Below are positions 35,733 to 44,970 of a stretch of DNA of 64,000 bases, one piece after another. The stretch is from JAKACA01 sp963769255 (GTDB lineage Bacteria > Actinomycetota > Acidimicrobiia > Acidimicrobiales > Bog-793): positions 3,286,001 through 3,350,000 of the forward strand of contig CAVYKV010000001.1 in the NCBI GenBank assembly GCA_963769255.1, in the 5' to 3' direction. The notes below the pieces were generated by a model. That model searched no databases. It saw only the letters and a list, made by a program, of their open reading frames with translations, and was not told the origin of the DNA. Position numbers and translations under genes: made by a program. Each line of letters starts with the position of its first letter. The stretch's first letter is position 1.

Positions 35733-36508
35733 CAGGCCGCCCCCACCGTGCGGCCGGGGGCGTCGTGCCGGGTCGTCCAGTTGATGCGCACGTCCGCCTC
35801 CCGCAAGTAGAGGGGCCGGACCTCGAGGGGGTCGAGCCCTTCGCCGGCAGCGAGGCGCCGGACGCCCTCGAGGGCGAGGGAGGCGACGGGCGGGACGGCG
35901 AGCTCGCCGCCGGCGATGGCCACGCCGCCCGGGAGGGCGCTCGTGAGGGCCTCGGTCAGCAGATCGTCGTAGCGAAGGGCGCCGTCGCCGGCGAGAAGGA
36001 GGGGCGGCTCGCCGGTGGCGTGCGTCGTGGGGCGGGCGACGAGCTCGGCCACGAGCGCCCCGGGGGGTCCGTGGCGTGGCGGGGACGGATCACCGCCGGC
36101 CCACGTCGACGGCAGGCTCCAGGCGACCTCGCTCCGGCGCAGGTCGACGACGGGCACGACCCGCCAGGCCGGCTGCCCGGCGGACTCGCAGGCCCGCCGC
36201 AGGACGTCGAGGCTCGTCATCGCGACGACGGGGAGGCCGAGCGCCATGGCGTACCCCTTGGCGGCCGCCACACCGACGCGGATGCCCGTGAAGAGGCCCG
36301 GGCCGACGTCGACGGCGACGCCGGTGAGCTCGTGCAGGCCGACACCGGCGGCGGCGGCGAGCTGGTCGACAGCGACGTGCAACAGCTCGGCGTGGCGGCG
36401 CCCCGCCCGCAGCTCGACGGAGCCGAGGAGGCCGCTCTCGTCGGCGAGTGCCGTGGCGGCGGCCGGCGAGGACGTGGAGATGGCGAGAACGGTCACGGCA
36501 GCGGTCAT
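35732..36508 (-). CDS. tsaB: t6A synthesis protein TsaB
   Basis: 258-aa ASKHA scaffold of the TsaB-TsaD-TsaE complex. N-terminus 'VLAISTSSPAAATALAD', 'HAELLHVAVDQLAAAAG', and 'VDVGPGLFTGIRVGVAAAKGYAMALGLP', which is the typical TsaB signature. ATG 36508 overlaps the end of tsaE by 4 nt. The C-terminal half is variable, as usual. Confidence 0.93.
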   Translation of the reverse strand: MTAAVTVLAISTSSPAAATALADESGLLGSVELRAGRRHAELLHVAVDQLAAAAGVGLHELTGVAVDVGPGLFTGIRVGVAAAKGYAMALGLPVVAMTSLDVLRRACESAGQPAWRVVPVVDLRRSEVAWSLPSTWAGGDPSPPRHGPPGALVAELVARPTTHATGEPPLLLAGDGALRYDDLLTEALTSALPGGVAIAGGELAVPPVASLALEGVRRLAAGEGLDPLEVRPLYLREADVRINWTTRHDAPGRTVGAA

Positions 36509-36975
36509 CCCACCTGCAGCAGCACCTGCTCGAGCTCGGTGCCGCGCCGGCGCCAGGGGCCTCGCGCCTCGAAGGAGATCCGCCGTTCGTCCTCGCCGGT
36601 CGTCTCCAGGCGAACGACGAGGGCGCGCTCGCCGAGGATGTCCTCGGCCCCCTCCCCCCATTCGACGACGACGACGGCACCCTCCTCCAGCTCCTCCTCG
36701 AGGGCAAGGTCGAGGATCTCGCTGCGCTGCTCGAGGCGCCAGAGGTCGACGTGCACGAGCTCGACCCGCCCGCCGTAGGTGTGGCGGAGCGTGAAGGTCG
36801 GGCTCGTGACCGCCCCGCCGTAGCCGAGTCCCGTCGCCATCCCTTGCACGAACGTCGTCTTACCGGCGCCGAGCCCGCCGACGAGCAGCACGATGTCGCC
36901 CGGCTCGAGCAAGGGGGCGAGGGCCGCCCCGAGGGCCTGCGTGGCGGCGGCCGTGTGCGTGTGCGTGGTCGTCAC
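36505..36975 (-). CDS. tsaE: t6A synthesis ATPase TsaE
   Basis: 156-aa ATPase that drives the TsaBD cycle. Walker A is 'GGLGAGKTTF', followed by 'VTSPTFTLRHTYGG', 'VHVDLWRL' and 'VVVEWGEGAEDIL' (Walker B region), all standard. GTG 36975 overlaps the udg stop (GTGA). Confidence 0.95.
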   Translation of the reverse strand: MTTTHTHTAAATQALGAALAPLLEPGDIVLLVGGLGAGKTTFVQGMATGLGYGGAVTSPTFTLRHTYGGRVELVHVDLWRLEQRSEILDLALEEELEEGAVVVVEWGEGAEDILGERALVVRLETTGEDERRISFEARGPWRRRGTELEQVLLQVG

Positions 36976-37532
36976 GGTCGGCCGGGGAGGAAGCGTTTCG
37001 CCCGCACGAGGTCTGCCCGCATCTCGGCCACGATGACGGCGCCTCCCCGCAGGGCGTAGGAGGGGTGGAAGGTCGGCACGAGGACGGTGCTGCCGTAAGC
37101 GTAGTGCTTGCCCCGCAGCCGCGTGACGCTCTCGGTCGTGTCGAGCAGCGTCCGCGTGGCGAAGTTGCCAAGGGTGACGATGACCTTGGGCGAGACGGCC
37201 GCCACCTGCGCCTCGAGGAAGTGCCGGCAGGACTGCACCTCGCCCGGCAGCGGGTCGCGGTTGCCGGGGGGCCGGCATTTCACGACGTTGCAGATGTAGA
37301 AACCCGACCGGTCCCGCCCCAGCTCCTCCCCGATGAGCCGGTCGAGCAGCTTCCCGGAGCGGCCGACGAACGGCTCGCCCTGCAGGTCCTCGTCGTGGCC
37401 CGGCGCCTCCCCCACGAACATGAGATCGGCGGAGGGGTTGCCTGCCGAGAAGACGACATTGGTGCGGGTGGCGGCGAGGGGGCAGGCGACGCAGGCGCGG
37501 GCCTCGGTTTCGATCTCGCCGAGCGTGGCCAT
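36972..37532 (-). CDS. uracil-DNA glycosylase, iron-sulfur family 4 type
   Basis: 186 aa. Removes uracil from DNA. 'CVACPLAATRTNVVFSAGNP' and 'KCRPPGNRDPLPGEVQSCRHFL' give the four Cys that hold [4Fe-4S]; motif A is 'GEAPGHDEDLQGEPFVGRSG' and the late motif 'HPSYALR'. TAACAT (37546-37541) stands 8 nt before ATG 37532. It lies at the head of the udg-tsaE-tsaB-rimI-tsaD chain and 11 bp after alr. Confidence 0.93.
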   Translation of the reverse strand: MATLGEIETEARACVACPLAATRTNVVFSAGNPSADLMFVGEAPGHDEDLQGEPFVGRSGKLLDRLIGEELGRDRSGFYICNVVKCRPPGNRDPLPGEVQSCRHFLEAQVAAVSPKVIVTLGNFATRTLLDTTESVTRLRGKHYAYGSTVLVPTFHPSYALRGGAVIVAEMRADLVRAKRFLPGRP

Positions 37533-37543
37533 GGCGCCGAATG

Positions 37544-38788
37544 TTACCGGTCGAGCCTCGGATTTCGAGGGGCCGCCGTGGCGGGGTCCCCGCAGTTGCC
37601 GGCGGCCGAGCCGCCCCGGTAGGAGCGGGGCACGCGGGGACCGATGCGCGTCGTGACCTCGTAGGCGATGGTGCCGAGGCGCTCCGCCCAGTCGTCGGCA
37701 CCGAGGCGCTCGTCGCCCTGCCGGCCGATGAGGACGACCTCGTCGCCCGGCCGGACGGTCAGGTCGTCGCCGCAGTCGACGACGATCTGGTCCATCGTCA
37801 CGCCGCCGGCGAGAGGGCGGCGGCGGCCGTGCACAAGGACCTCGCCCCCGCCGGTGAAGTAGGCCCGCGGGATGCCGTCGGCGTAGCCGAGGGGCACCGT
37901 GGCGACGAGAGCGTCCGCCGGGAGCGGCCGCAAGAGGCCGTAGCTCGCCCGCTCGCCGGCGGGCAGGTGACGGACGGCGCTCACCTCGGCCACGAGGGAG
38001 AGGGCGGACCGCAGGCCCTCCCCCTGCCCGGCCGCGGCCACGGCGGCGGCGAGGGCGGGCACCATGGCCGGGCTCGGGGCGTAGCCGTAGAGGCCGATCC
38101 CGCAGCGCACCATGTCGAAGCGGGCCTCCGTCCCCGTGATGGTGCCGGCCGTGTTGGCGGCGTGCAGGCGGGGGGGCCGGCCGAGGCCGGCGGACTGGAG
38201 GGCTTCGCAGGCCGCCCGGAAGCGGGCGATCTGGACGGTGGTCATCTCGTTGCCGGGCTCGTCGGCCACGGCAAGGTGGGTCCAGAGCCCTCCGAGGCGC
38301 AGCGAGGGGGTCGCCTCCAGGTGAGCGACGAGCCGGGTGAGCGCCGCCGGGTCGACGCCGACTCGGTGCATGCCCGTGTCGACCTTCACCTCGACGGTGG
38401 CGGGGCCGGCGTCACGGTTGGCTGCGTGGTGGCGGGCTGCGGCGGCCGCCCGGGCGACGCCCTCCTCGGTGTAGACGGTCGGCGTCAGCCCGTAGGCGAA
38501 GACCTCCTCCATCGCCTGCGCCGAGGGCTCCGCGAGCACGAGGATGGGCACCTCGACGCCGGCGTCGCGCAGCTCGACACCCTCGTCGACGATGGCGACG
38601 GCGAGCTCGGTCGCTCCCCCGGCGATGGCCGCCTTGGCGACGGCCACCTCGCCGTGCCCGTAGGCGTTCGCCTTCACGACGGCGCAGAGGCGGGCGGGGG
38701 CGGCGATGGCCGCCAGCACCGTGGCATTGTGCTCGATGGCCGAGAGGTCGACCTCGACGCGGGCCGGCCGGCGGGCCCCCTCAGCCAC
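37544..38788 (-). CDS. alr: alanine racemase
   Basis: PLP enzyme that makes D-alanine for peptidoglycan; 414 aa. PLP Lys K39 in 'AVVKANAYGHGEVAVAKAA', 'VKVDTGMHRVGV', 'HAANTAGT', 'RCGIGLYGYAPSP', the second-base Tyr in 'SYGLLR' and 'VTMDQIVVDCG'. GTG 38788 overlaps the end of the NAD(P)HX repair gene by 8 nt. The C-terminal 30 residues are an extra Gly/Arg/Pro tail. Confidence 0.96.
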   Translation of the reverse strand: MAEGARRPARVEVDLSAIEHNATVLAAIAAPARLCAVVKANAYGHGEVAVAKAAIAGGATELAVAIVDEGVELRDAGVEVPILVLAEPSAQAMEEVFAYGLTPTVYTEEGVARAAAAARHHAANRDAGPATVEVKVDTGMHRVGVDPAALTRLVAHLEATPSLRLGGLWTHLAVADEPGNEMTTVQIARFRAACEALQSAGLGRPPRLHAANTAGTITGTEARFDMVRCGIGLYGYAPSPAMVPALAAAVAAAGQGEGLRSALSLVAEVSAVRHLPAGERASYGLLRPLPADALVATVPLGYADGIPRAYFTGGGEVLVHGRRRPLAGGVTMDQIVVDCGDDLTVRPGDEVVLIGRQGDERLGADDWAERLGTIAYEVTTRIGPRVPRSYRGGSAAGNCGDPATAAPRNPRLDR

Positions 38789-40181
38789 GCCGTTGCCGCA
38801 TGAGGGCCGCTGCCGAGAGGACGTCGGAGACGAGCTCGGGCAGGTCGCCGGCGAGGAGGCCCTCCGGGCGCCCGAGACCGGCGGCGCGCCCGTGCACGTG
38901 GGCGGCGAGGGCGGCCGCCTCGAGGGGCCCGAGGCCGCGGGCGAGAAACGCCCCGATGACACCGGAGAGCACGTCGCCCGAGCCGGCCGAGGCGAGGCGA
39001 GGCGAGCCGGCCGTCGAGAGCAGCACGTGGCCGTCCGGGGCGGCCACGACGGTCGTCGATCCCTTCAGGAGCACGACGGCTCCGGTGCGGGCGGCGAGGA
39101 CACGGACGTCGCCGACCCGATCGGCGCCGGGGGCTGCGCCGGCGAGGCGGGCGAACTCCCCGTCGTGGGGCGTGAACACGACGGGCGCCCCGCCGCGGGA
39201 GGCGACGACCGCCGCCGCCTCGTCGGCGCTGCCGAGCGCAGTGAGGCCGTCGGCGTCCACGACGGTGGGCACGCCGGCACCGGCGACGAGCCGGCGGACC
39301 GCCTCCACCGTCGCGTTGCCCGTCCCGAGCCCGGGTCCGACGACGAGGCTGCGGAACCGCCCGATCTGTGCGAGGACGCCGTCGTCGAACCCTTCGGCGG
39401 GGAGCGTCGTGGCGACCGCCGACCCGCTGGGCAGTGTCGCCGGGTCGGCTCCGGGGACGCCGAGTCGCACCATGCCGGCACCGGCACGGCCGGCACCGGC
39501 GACGGCGTAGCCGGCGGCACCGTACATGCCCGGTGACCCCGCGACGACCATGATGGCGTTGCTCCACTTGTGCCCGTTGCGCTGCCGGTCGGGCAGCCAG
39601 GCGACGACGTCGGCGTCCTCGAGGAGGTGCATGGCGGGCTCGACGACCTCGAGGGGGAGCCCGATGGGGCAGACGACGATGTCGCCGCATCGCTCGGGGC
39701 CGTCGCCGAGGAGGAGACCGGGCTTCAGTGCGCCGAAGGTGACCGTCCGTGCCGCCCGCACGGCACCTTCGCCGGCGACGCCCGTGACGGCGTCGAGCCC
39801 CGTCGGCACGTCGATGGCGAGCACGGGGGCCGTGCCCGGGTCGGGCGCCTCGTAGGTCCCCCGGTAGCCGGTGCCGTAGGCGGCGTCGATGACGAGGTCG
39901 GCGCCGGCGAGCTGTCTCGGCGCCTCCTTGGCATCCACGAGGGTGACAAGGGCGCCCCGGGCGGCGAGACGGCGGGCGGCCACCCGCCCGTCGTTGCCGT
40001 TGTTGCCCCGCCCGGCCACGACCGACACTCGCCGGCCGTAGGCGCCCGAGGGCCCGAGCATGTCGAGAGCCTGCGCGGCGGCGGCCGTGCCCGCCCGGTC
40101 GACGAGGGCGGAGATGTCCTCGCTCTCCTGTGCGGCGGCGTCGACCGCCTGCATCTCCACCACGGTGAGGACCGGCTGCAT
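38781..40181 (-). CDS. nnr: bifunctional NAD(P)HX epimerase / ADP-dependent dehydratase
   Basis: Repairs hydrated NADH/NADPH. The 466-aa protein joins an N-terminal YjeF-type epimerase (about 1-200: 'VVAGRGNNGNDGRVAARRL', 'DAAYGTG', 'IDVPTGLDAVTG') and a C-terminal ribokinase-like dehydratase ('AGSPGMYGAAGYAVAGAGRAGAGMVRL', 'VVDADGLTALG', 'FTPHDGEFARL', 'GSGDVLSGVIGAFLARG'). ATG 40181 follows TAGGAC by 7 nt. The alr-nnr-acpS-glmS order is common in actinobacteria. Confidence 0.95.
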   Translation of the reverse strand: MQPVLTVVEMQAVDAAAQESEDISALVDRAGTAAAAQALDMLGPSGAYGRRVSVVAGRGNNGNDGRVAARRLAARGALVTLVDAKEAPRQLAGADLVIDAAYGTGYRGTYEAPDPGTAPVLAIDVPTGLDAVTGVAGEGAVRAARTVTFGALKPGLLLGDGPERCGDIVVCPIGLPLEVVEPAMHLLEDADVVAWLPDRQRNGHKWSNAIMVVAGSPGMYGAAGYAVAGAGRAGAGMVRLGVPGADPATLPSGSAVATTLPAEGFDDGVLAQIGRFRSLVVGPGLGTGNATVEAVRRLVAGAGVPTVVDADGLTALGSADEAAAVVASRGGAPVVFTPHDGEFARLAGAAPGADRVGDVRVLAARTGAVVLLKGSTTVVAAPDGHVLLSTAGSPRLASAGSGDVLSGVIGAFLARGLGPLEAAALAAHVHGRAAGLGRPEGLLAGDLPELVSDVLSAAALMRQRRG

Positions 40182-40211
40182 ACGTGTTGTCCTAGCGGGC
40201 CATCGGGGAGG

Positions 40212-40586
40212 TCAGTCCGCCACGACGATGGCCGTCGCCAGCGTCTCGGTGTGCGAGAGGGAGACGTGCCAGCGGCTGACCCCGAGGGAGGCCGCCCGTT
40301 GCGACGCCCGCCCCGAGATGGAGAGCCTGGGCGCCCCGCCAGGGATCGAGAGCACCTCGATGTCGGTGAAGTCGACCCCGCCGAGGCCGGTGGAGAGGGC
40401 CTTCATGACGGCCTCCTTGGCGGCGAAACGGGCCGCCAGCGTCGGCACCGGATCGCTCCTGGCGCCGGCGAACTCGCGCTCGGCCACCGAGAACAAGCGG
40501 TCCGCCATGCGGGGCCAACGGGCGAGGGCGTCTCGGAAGCGGTCGATCTCGACGGCGTCGATCCCCACACCGAGCACGGGGCTCAC
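40212..40586 (-). CDS. acpS: holo-[acyl-carrier-protein] synthase
   Basis: Attaches 4'-phosphopantetheine to acyl carrier protein; 124 aa. 'VLGVGIDAVEIDRF' contributes the Mg-binding Asp and 'LAARFAAKEAVMKAL' the Glu; 'WHVSLSHTETLATAIVV' is the usual C-terminus. GTG 40586 overlaps the glmS stop (GTGA), so the two are coupled. Confidence 0.95.
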   Translation of the reverse strand: MSPVLGVGIDAVEIDRFRDALARWPRMADRLFSVAEREFAGARSDPVPTLAARFAAKEAVMKALSTGLGGVDFTDIEVLSIPGGAPRLSISGRASQRAASLGVSRWHVSLSHTETLATAIVVAD

Positions 40587-42433
40587 TCGACGGTGACGAC
40601 CTTGGCGAGGTTGCGCGGCCGGTCGACGTCGTTGCCCCGAGCCCTCGCGATGGCGTAGGCGAAGATCTGCATCGGCACGACGAGCACGGCCGCCGCCACC
40701 ATCTCGTCGACATGCGGCACCTCGAGCACGACGTCGGCGAGCGCCTCCACCTCGTCGTCGCCGGCATCGCAGAGGGCCAGGACGGTGGCGCCGCGGGCGC
40801 GCACCTCCTCGACGTTGGCAAGCACCTTCTCCGACAGGCTCCCCCGGTTCGCCACGACGACCACGACGGCGTCGCGGTCGATGAGGGAGATCGGCCCGTG
40901 CTTCATCTCGCCGGCCGGGTAGCCCTCCGCTCGCACGTAGGCGAGCTCCTTCAGCTTGAGGGCGCCTTCCAGGGCGACCGGGTAGCCGAGCCCGCGCCCG
41001 AGGAAGAAGACGTCGTTGACCAGCACGAAACGCTCCGCCGTCTTCCGATAGCGCTCGAAGTCGCCGACCGCCGTGGCGACGTGAGCAGGCAGCGCTTGAA
41101 GCTCGGTGGCGAGGCGGGCACGCTCGGCCGCGTCCATCGTCCCTCGGACGGCGGCCAGGTGGAGGGCGAAGACCTGCAGGAGGACGATCTGGGCGGTGTG
41201 GCACTTCGTGGAGGCGACGCCGACCTCGGGTCCGGCGCGGGTGTAGAGCACGCCGTCGGCCTCCCGCGCCATGAGGGAGTCCACGACGTTCGTGAGCACG
41301 AGGGTCCTCGCCCCCCGGCGCTTCGCCTCCCGCAGGGCATGGAAGGTATCGACGGTCTCGCCGGACTGGCTGATGGCGATGACGAGGGTGTCGTGGTCGA
41401 GCACGGGGTTGCGGTAACGGAACTCGCTGGCGATCTCCACGCTGCAGGGCACTCTCGCCCACGACTCGATGGCGGCACGGCCGAGGAGCCCGGCGTGGTA
41501 GCTGGAGCCGCAGGCGATGACCACGATGCGCTCGATGCTGCGGAGGTCCTCCTCCGACATGACGAGCTCCTCGAGCTCGATCCTCCCGCCGGCGTGCAGG
41601 CGGCCGAGGAGCGTGTCGGCGAGCGCCCTCGGCTGCTCGTGGATCTCCTTCGACATGAAGTCCTCGAAGCCCTCGCGCTGGGCCGCCCTCACGCCCCAGG
41701 ACACGTGCAGCCGTTCCGGGCGGACCTCGGCGCCCTCGGCGTCGACGATCGTGAAGGCACCCGGCCTGATCTCGGCCACCTGGTCGTCGAGGAGGGCGTA
41801 GAGCTCCCGTGTCGTGCCGAGGAGGGCCGAGATGTCGGAGGCGACGAGTCCGACCCCGACCGCACGCCCGACGATGAGCGGGGACGTCCGGCGTGTCGCC
41901 ACCAGGACGTCGGGCTCGTCGGTGCTGACAAAGGCGAGGGCGTAGTCGCCCCGCACCGCCCCGACGCAGCGCCGCACCGCCTCGAAGAGGCTGGCGCCAT
42001 TGGCGATCTCCGCCTCGACGAGGTGGACGACGACCTCGGTGTCGGTCTGCGAGGTCCGGTGGTGACCGGCGGCATCGAGGCCGGCGGCGATCTCCCGGTG
42101 GTTCTCGATGATGCCGTTGTGCACGACCGCCACCGTGCCGGTGCAGTCGACGTGCGGGTGGGCGTTCTCCTCCGTGGGCGCCCCGTGCGTGGCCCAGCGG
42201 GTGTGGCCGATGCCCGCCCGGGCCGTGGGGGCGGCCGCCGCCCGGCGCTCGAGGACGGGGATCGACTCGGCCCGCACGGCGGCTCGTATCCGCCAGAGCT
42301 CGGCACCCTCACCCGTTTGCGTCACGAGGGCGACGCCGGCCGAGTCGTAGCCCCGGTACTCGAGGGAGGTGAGGCCGTCGAGGATGATGCGGAGCGATTC
42401 GTCAGAGCCGGTGACACCGATGATGCCGCACAT
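40583..42433 (-). CDS. glmS: glutamine-fructose-6-phosphate aminotransferase (isomerizing)
   Basis: Makes glucosamine-6-phosphate, the entry to cell-wall amino sugars; 616 aa. Cys1 after Met removal ('CGIIGVTG') is the glutaminase nucleophile; 'GHTRWATHGAP' and 'NGIIENHREI' belong to the same domain. Two SIS domains follow ('ACGSSYHAGLL', 'ISQSGETVDT', 'GRGLGYPVALEGALKLKELAYVRAEG') and the C-terminus ends 'PRNLAKVVTVE'. TAGCCT lies 8 nt before ATG 42433. Separated from glmM by 79 bp. Confidence 0.97.
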   Translation of the reverse strand: MCGIIGVTGSDESLRIILDGLTSLEYRGYDSAGVALVTQTGEGAELWRIRAAVRAESIPVLERRAAAAPTARAGIGHTRWATHGAPTEENAHPHVDCTGTVAVVHNGIIENHREIAAGLDAAGHHRTSQTDTEVVVHLVEAEIANGASLFEAVRRCVGAVRGDYALAFVSTDEPDVLVATRRTSPLIVGRAVGVGLVASDISALLGTTRELYALLDDQVAEIRPGAFTIVDAEGAEVRPERLHVSWGVRAAQREGFEDFMSKEIHEQPRALADTLLGRLHAGGRIELEELVMSEEDLRSIERIVVIACGSSYHAGLLGRAAIESWARVPCSVEIASEFRYRNPVLDHDTLVIAISQSGETVDTFHALREAKRRGARTLVLTNVVDSLMAREADGVLYTRAGPEVGVASTKCHTAQIVLLQVFALHLAAVRGTMDAAERARLATELQALPAHVATAVGDFERYRKTAERFVLVNDVFFLGRGLGYPVALEGALKLKELAYVRAEGYPAGEMKHGPISLIDRDAVVVVVANRGSLSEKVLANVEEVRARGATVLALCDAGDDEVEALADVVLEVPHVDEMVAAAVLVVPMQIFAYAIARARGNDVDRPRNLAKVVTVE

Positions 42434-42512
42434 GGACGTCCAGGCTACCGGTGGGTGCCCTGCACGCCCCGGCACCACCGTTCACGCACCGCGGCGGGCG
42501 GCCCCGACGAGC

Positions 42513-43844
42513 TCAGGCGAGCTCGCGGCGCACCACAGCGGCCAACCGCTGCAAGTGGCGCTCGACCTCGTCGGCGGTGGGCGCCTCCACCATCACCCGC
42601 ACGGCCGGCTCGGTGCCGCTCGAGCGGATGACGACCCGCCCCGTGGCGCCGAGCTCCGACTCGACGGCTGCCACCTCGGTCCAGACGGCGGTCGCCGACT
42701 GGAGGCGGCTGCGGTCGGCGACGGGGACGTTCACCATCGCCTGCGGCTGTCGCTGCATGGAGCCGGCCGCCAGCTTGGCGAGCGGCATGCCGGAGCGGGC
42801 GAGGAGCTCGAGCAGCTTCAAGGACGTGAGGACTCCGTCTCCCGTCGTGGCGTGCTGGCGGAAGATGAGATGGCCCGACTGCTCGCCGCCGAGCACGTAG
42901 CCGCCCAGCTCGAGGGCGTCGGCAACGTGGCGGTCGCCCACCGGGGTCTCGACGAGCGACACGCCGAGCTCGCCGAGATAGAGGCGCAGCCCGAGGTTGG
43001 AGAGCACCGTCACGACGACGTGGCCCCCCGCCAGCTCCCCGCGCCCGTGCAGGTCGGCTGCGAAGAGGGCGACGAGCTGGTCCCCGTCCACGACGGCACC
43101 GCTGTGGTCGACGGCGAGCATGCGGTCGGCGTCGCCGTCGTAGGCGATGCCGAGGCTTGCGCCGCTCGTGCGCACCTCCTCCTGGAGGCGGTCGAGGTGG
43201 GTGGAGCCGCAGCCGGCGTTGATGTTCGTGCCGTCGGGGGAGGCGTTGACGAGGCGGTGCTCGATGCCGAGGCGCCCGAAGACGGCACCAGCCACGACGC
43301 TGGCAGAGCCGTTGGCGCAGTCGACGACGATCGACCCGTCGTACCCGGCCGCCCCCGGCTCGACCGAGACGAGGCGGTCGACGTAGGCGTCGACGGCGTC
43401 AGGGTCGGACGAGACACGACCGACCTCGGAGGTGCCCGACGGTGAGCGGCGGCCGGTCTCGAGGCCCTCGAGCTCCTCTTGCACCGCCCGCTCGTCGGCG
43501 AGCGAGAGCTTCGTCCCACCCGTGGCGAGCAACTTGATGCCGTTGTCGCCGAAGGGATTGTGGGAGGCCGAGACCATGGCGGCCGGGTAGCCCCACTCCC
43601 CTGCCAGCCAGGCGAGCCCGGGCGTCGGGATCACGCCCACGTCCACGACGTCGCAGCCTTCGGAGGCGAGCCCAGCGGCGAGAGCGGCCAGCAGCATGGG
43701 TCCGGACCGACGGGTGTCGCGGCCGAGCAGCCATGGCGACCCCGCCAGGTGGCGGGCTGCCGCCCGGCCGAGCGTGAGTGCGAGCTCCGGCGTGACCTCC
43801 GAGTTGGCGACCCCGCGAATCCCGTCGGTGCCGAATGCCAGCAC
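42513..43844 (-). CDS. glmM: phosphoglucosamine mutase
   Basis: Converts glucosamine-6-P to glucosamine-1-P; 443 aa. 'FGTDGIRGVAN' at the start, the phosphoserine loop 'VSASHNPFGDNGIKL' (S94), metal-binding 'DGDADR', and 'SGTEPAVRVMVEA' at the phosphate-binding end. GTG 43844 lies 11 bp after the rpsI stop. With glmS it forms the UDP-GlcNAc branch. Confidence 0.96.
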   Translation of the reverse strand: MLAFGTDGIRGVANSEVTPELALTLGRAAARHLAGSPWLLGRDTRRSGPMLLAALAAGLASEGCDVVDVGVIPTPGLAWLAGEWGYPAAMVSASHNPFGDNGIKLLATGGTKLSLADERAVQEELEGLETGRRSPSGTSEVGRVSSDPDAVDAYVDRLVSVEPGAAGYDGSIVVDCANGSASVVAGAVFGRLGIEHRLVNASPDGTNINAGCGSTHLDRLQEEVRTSGASLGIAYDGDADRMLAVDHSGAVVDGDQLVALFAADLHGRGELAGGHVVVTVLSNLGLRLYLGELGVSLVETPVGDRHVADALELGGYVLGGEQSGHLIFRQHATTGDGVLTSLKLLELLARSGMPLAKLAAGSMQRQPQAMVNVPVADRSRLQSATAVWTEVAAVESELGATGRVVIRSSGTEPAVRVMVEAPTADEVERHLQRLAAVVRRELA

Positions 43845-43855
43845 CTCGGCGGACC

Positions 43856-44248
43856 TCAGCGCTTCGAGTACTGAGGCGCCTTGCGGGCCTTCTTCAGCCC
43901 GTACTTCTTGCTTTCCTTCTCACGGGCGTCACGCGTCAGCATGCCCGCCTTCTTGAGCTGACCGCGCAGCTCCGGGTCGATCTCGATGAGGCCGCGGGCG
44001 ATGCCGAGCCGCAGCGCCCCCGCCTGGCCGGAGAGCCCGCCGCCGTCGATGGTGGCATCGACGTCGTAGTCCTCGGCCCGGCCGACGAGCCGGAGCGGCT
44101 CGGAAGCGAGCATGCGGGCGGTCGCGGAGGGGAAGTAGTCCTCGAAGCCCCGCTTGTTGATCTTGATCGCCCCCTCCCCCGGGCGAAAGCGCACGCGGGC
44201 AACCGCCTGCTTGCGGCGACCGGTCGCTTGGACGAGCGGCTTCGGCAT
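43856..44248 (-). CDS. rpsI: 30S ribosomal protein S9
   Basis: 130 aa. 'VQATGRRKQAVARVRFRPGEGAIKIN' and the C-terminal 'YGLKKARKAPQYSKR', whose tail reaches the decoding site, are diagnostic. Follows rplM after 43 bp, the standard L13-S9 pair. Confidence 0.98.
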   Translation of the reverse strand: MPKPLVQATGRRKQAVARVRFRPGEGAIKINKRGFEDYFPSATARMLASEPLRLVGRAEDYDVDATIDGGGLSGQAGALRLGIARGLIEIDPELRGQLKKAGMLTRDAREKESKKYGLKKARKAPQYSKR

Positions 44249-44291
44249 CAGGAAGACAACCTTTCCTTCGAATCGATGGTGCGGCCGCGGG

Positions 44292-44747
44292 TCACGAGGC
44301 CCGCTTAGCGCTGGCGGGCAGCTCGAGGACCTTCGGCATCTGAGCGGCGTGCGGGTGCTCGGGCCCGGCGTAGACCTTCAGCTTTGTGAGCATCTTCCGG
44401 CCGAGGGTGCCCTTCGGGAGCATGCCCCGCACGGCGGAGCGCATGAACTCTTCGGGCTTCTCCCGCAGCAGCTCGCCGTAGCTCGTGGCACGCAGGCTGC
44501 CCGGATACCCGCTGTGTCGGTAGTAGAAGGACTGCTGCCCCTTGTTGGCGGTGAGCACGACCTTGGCGGCGTTCACGATGATGACGTGATCGCCGGCGTC
44601 GAGATGCGGGGCGAAGATCGGGCGGTGCTTGCCCCGCAGGATCCGGGCGACCTCGGTGGCGACGCGGCCGAGCACCATGTCCTCGGCGTCGACGACGTAC
44701 CAGACGCGCTCGATCTCGCTGGGTTTCGTGGAGTAGGTCCGCACCAC
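44292..44747 (-). CDS. rplM: 50S ribosomal protein L13
   Basis: 151 aa. 'TYSTKPSEIERVWYVVDAEDMVLGRVATEVARIL', 'VIIVNAAKVVLTANK', 'RGMLPKGTLGRKML' identify it. Start is GTG 44747 (a second GTG follows at once). The ~220-bp gap to truA (44748-44970) must hold its promoter and leader, but I cannot point to a clear element in it. Confidence 0.97.
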   Translation of the reverse strand: MVRTYSTKPSEIERVWYVVDAEDMVLGRVATEVARILRGKHRPIFAPHLDAGDHVIIVNAAKVVLTANKGQQSFYYRHSGYPGSLRATSYGELLREKPEEFMRSAVRGMLPKGTLGRKMLTKLKVYAGPEHPHAAQMPKVLELPASAKRAS

Positions 44748-44970
44748 TCGTCCTTGTATCGGTGTCTCGTCGGAGCGACCCGCTGCTGCGGGCCGTTTGA
44801 AGGCTGTCCAGGCACGGCAACCGTAGGATCACCAGCCTAGAGGCTGCGCGGCGAGCAGGCCGCGCGGCAAACGCCGTCGTACCAGGATAGGCGCCCTGAG
44901 CTGGCCGGGCAACCTCAGGTGCGGCGGCCACACCTGGAACGCTCCGCCGAGCCGAGTCGGCCGCGCTTTC

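Noticed and set aside
44748..44970. Hidden tRNA or small RNA gene between rplM and truA
   Set aside because: No cloverleaf or conserved RNA motif could be found by eye; some GC-rich stems are expected by chance.
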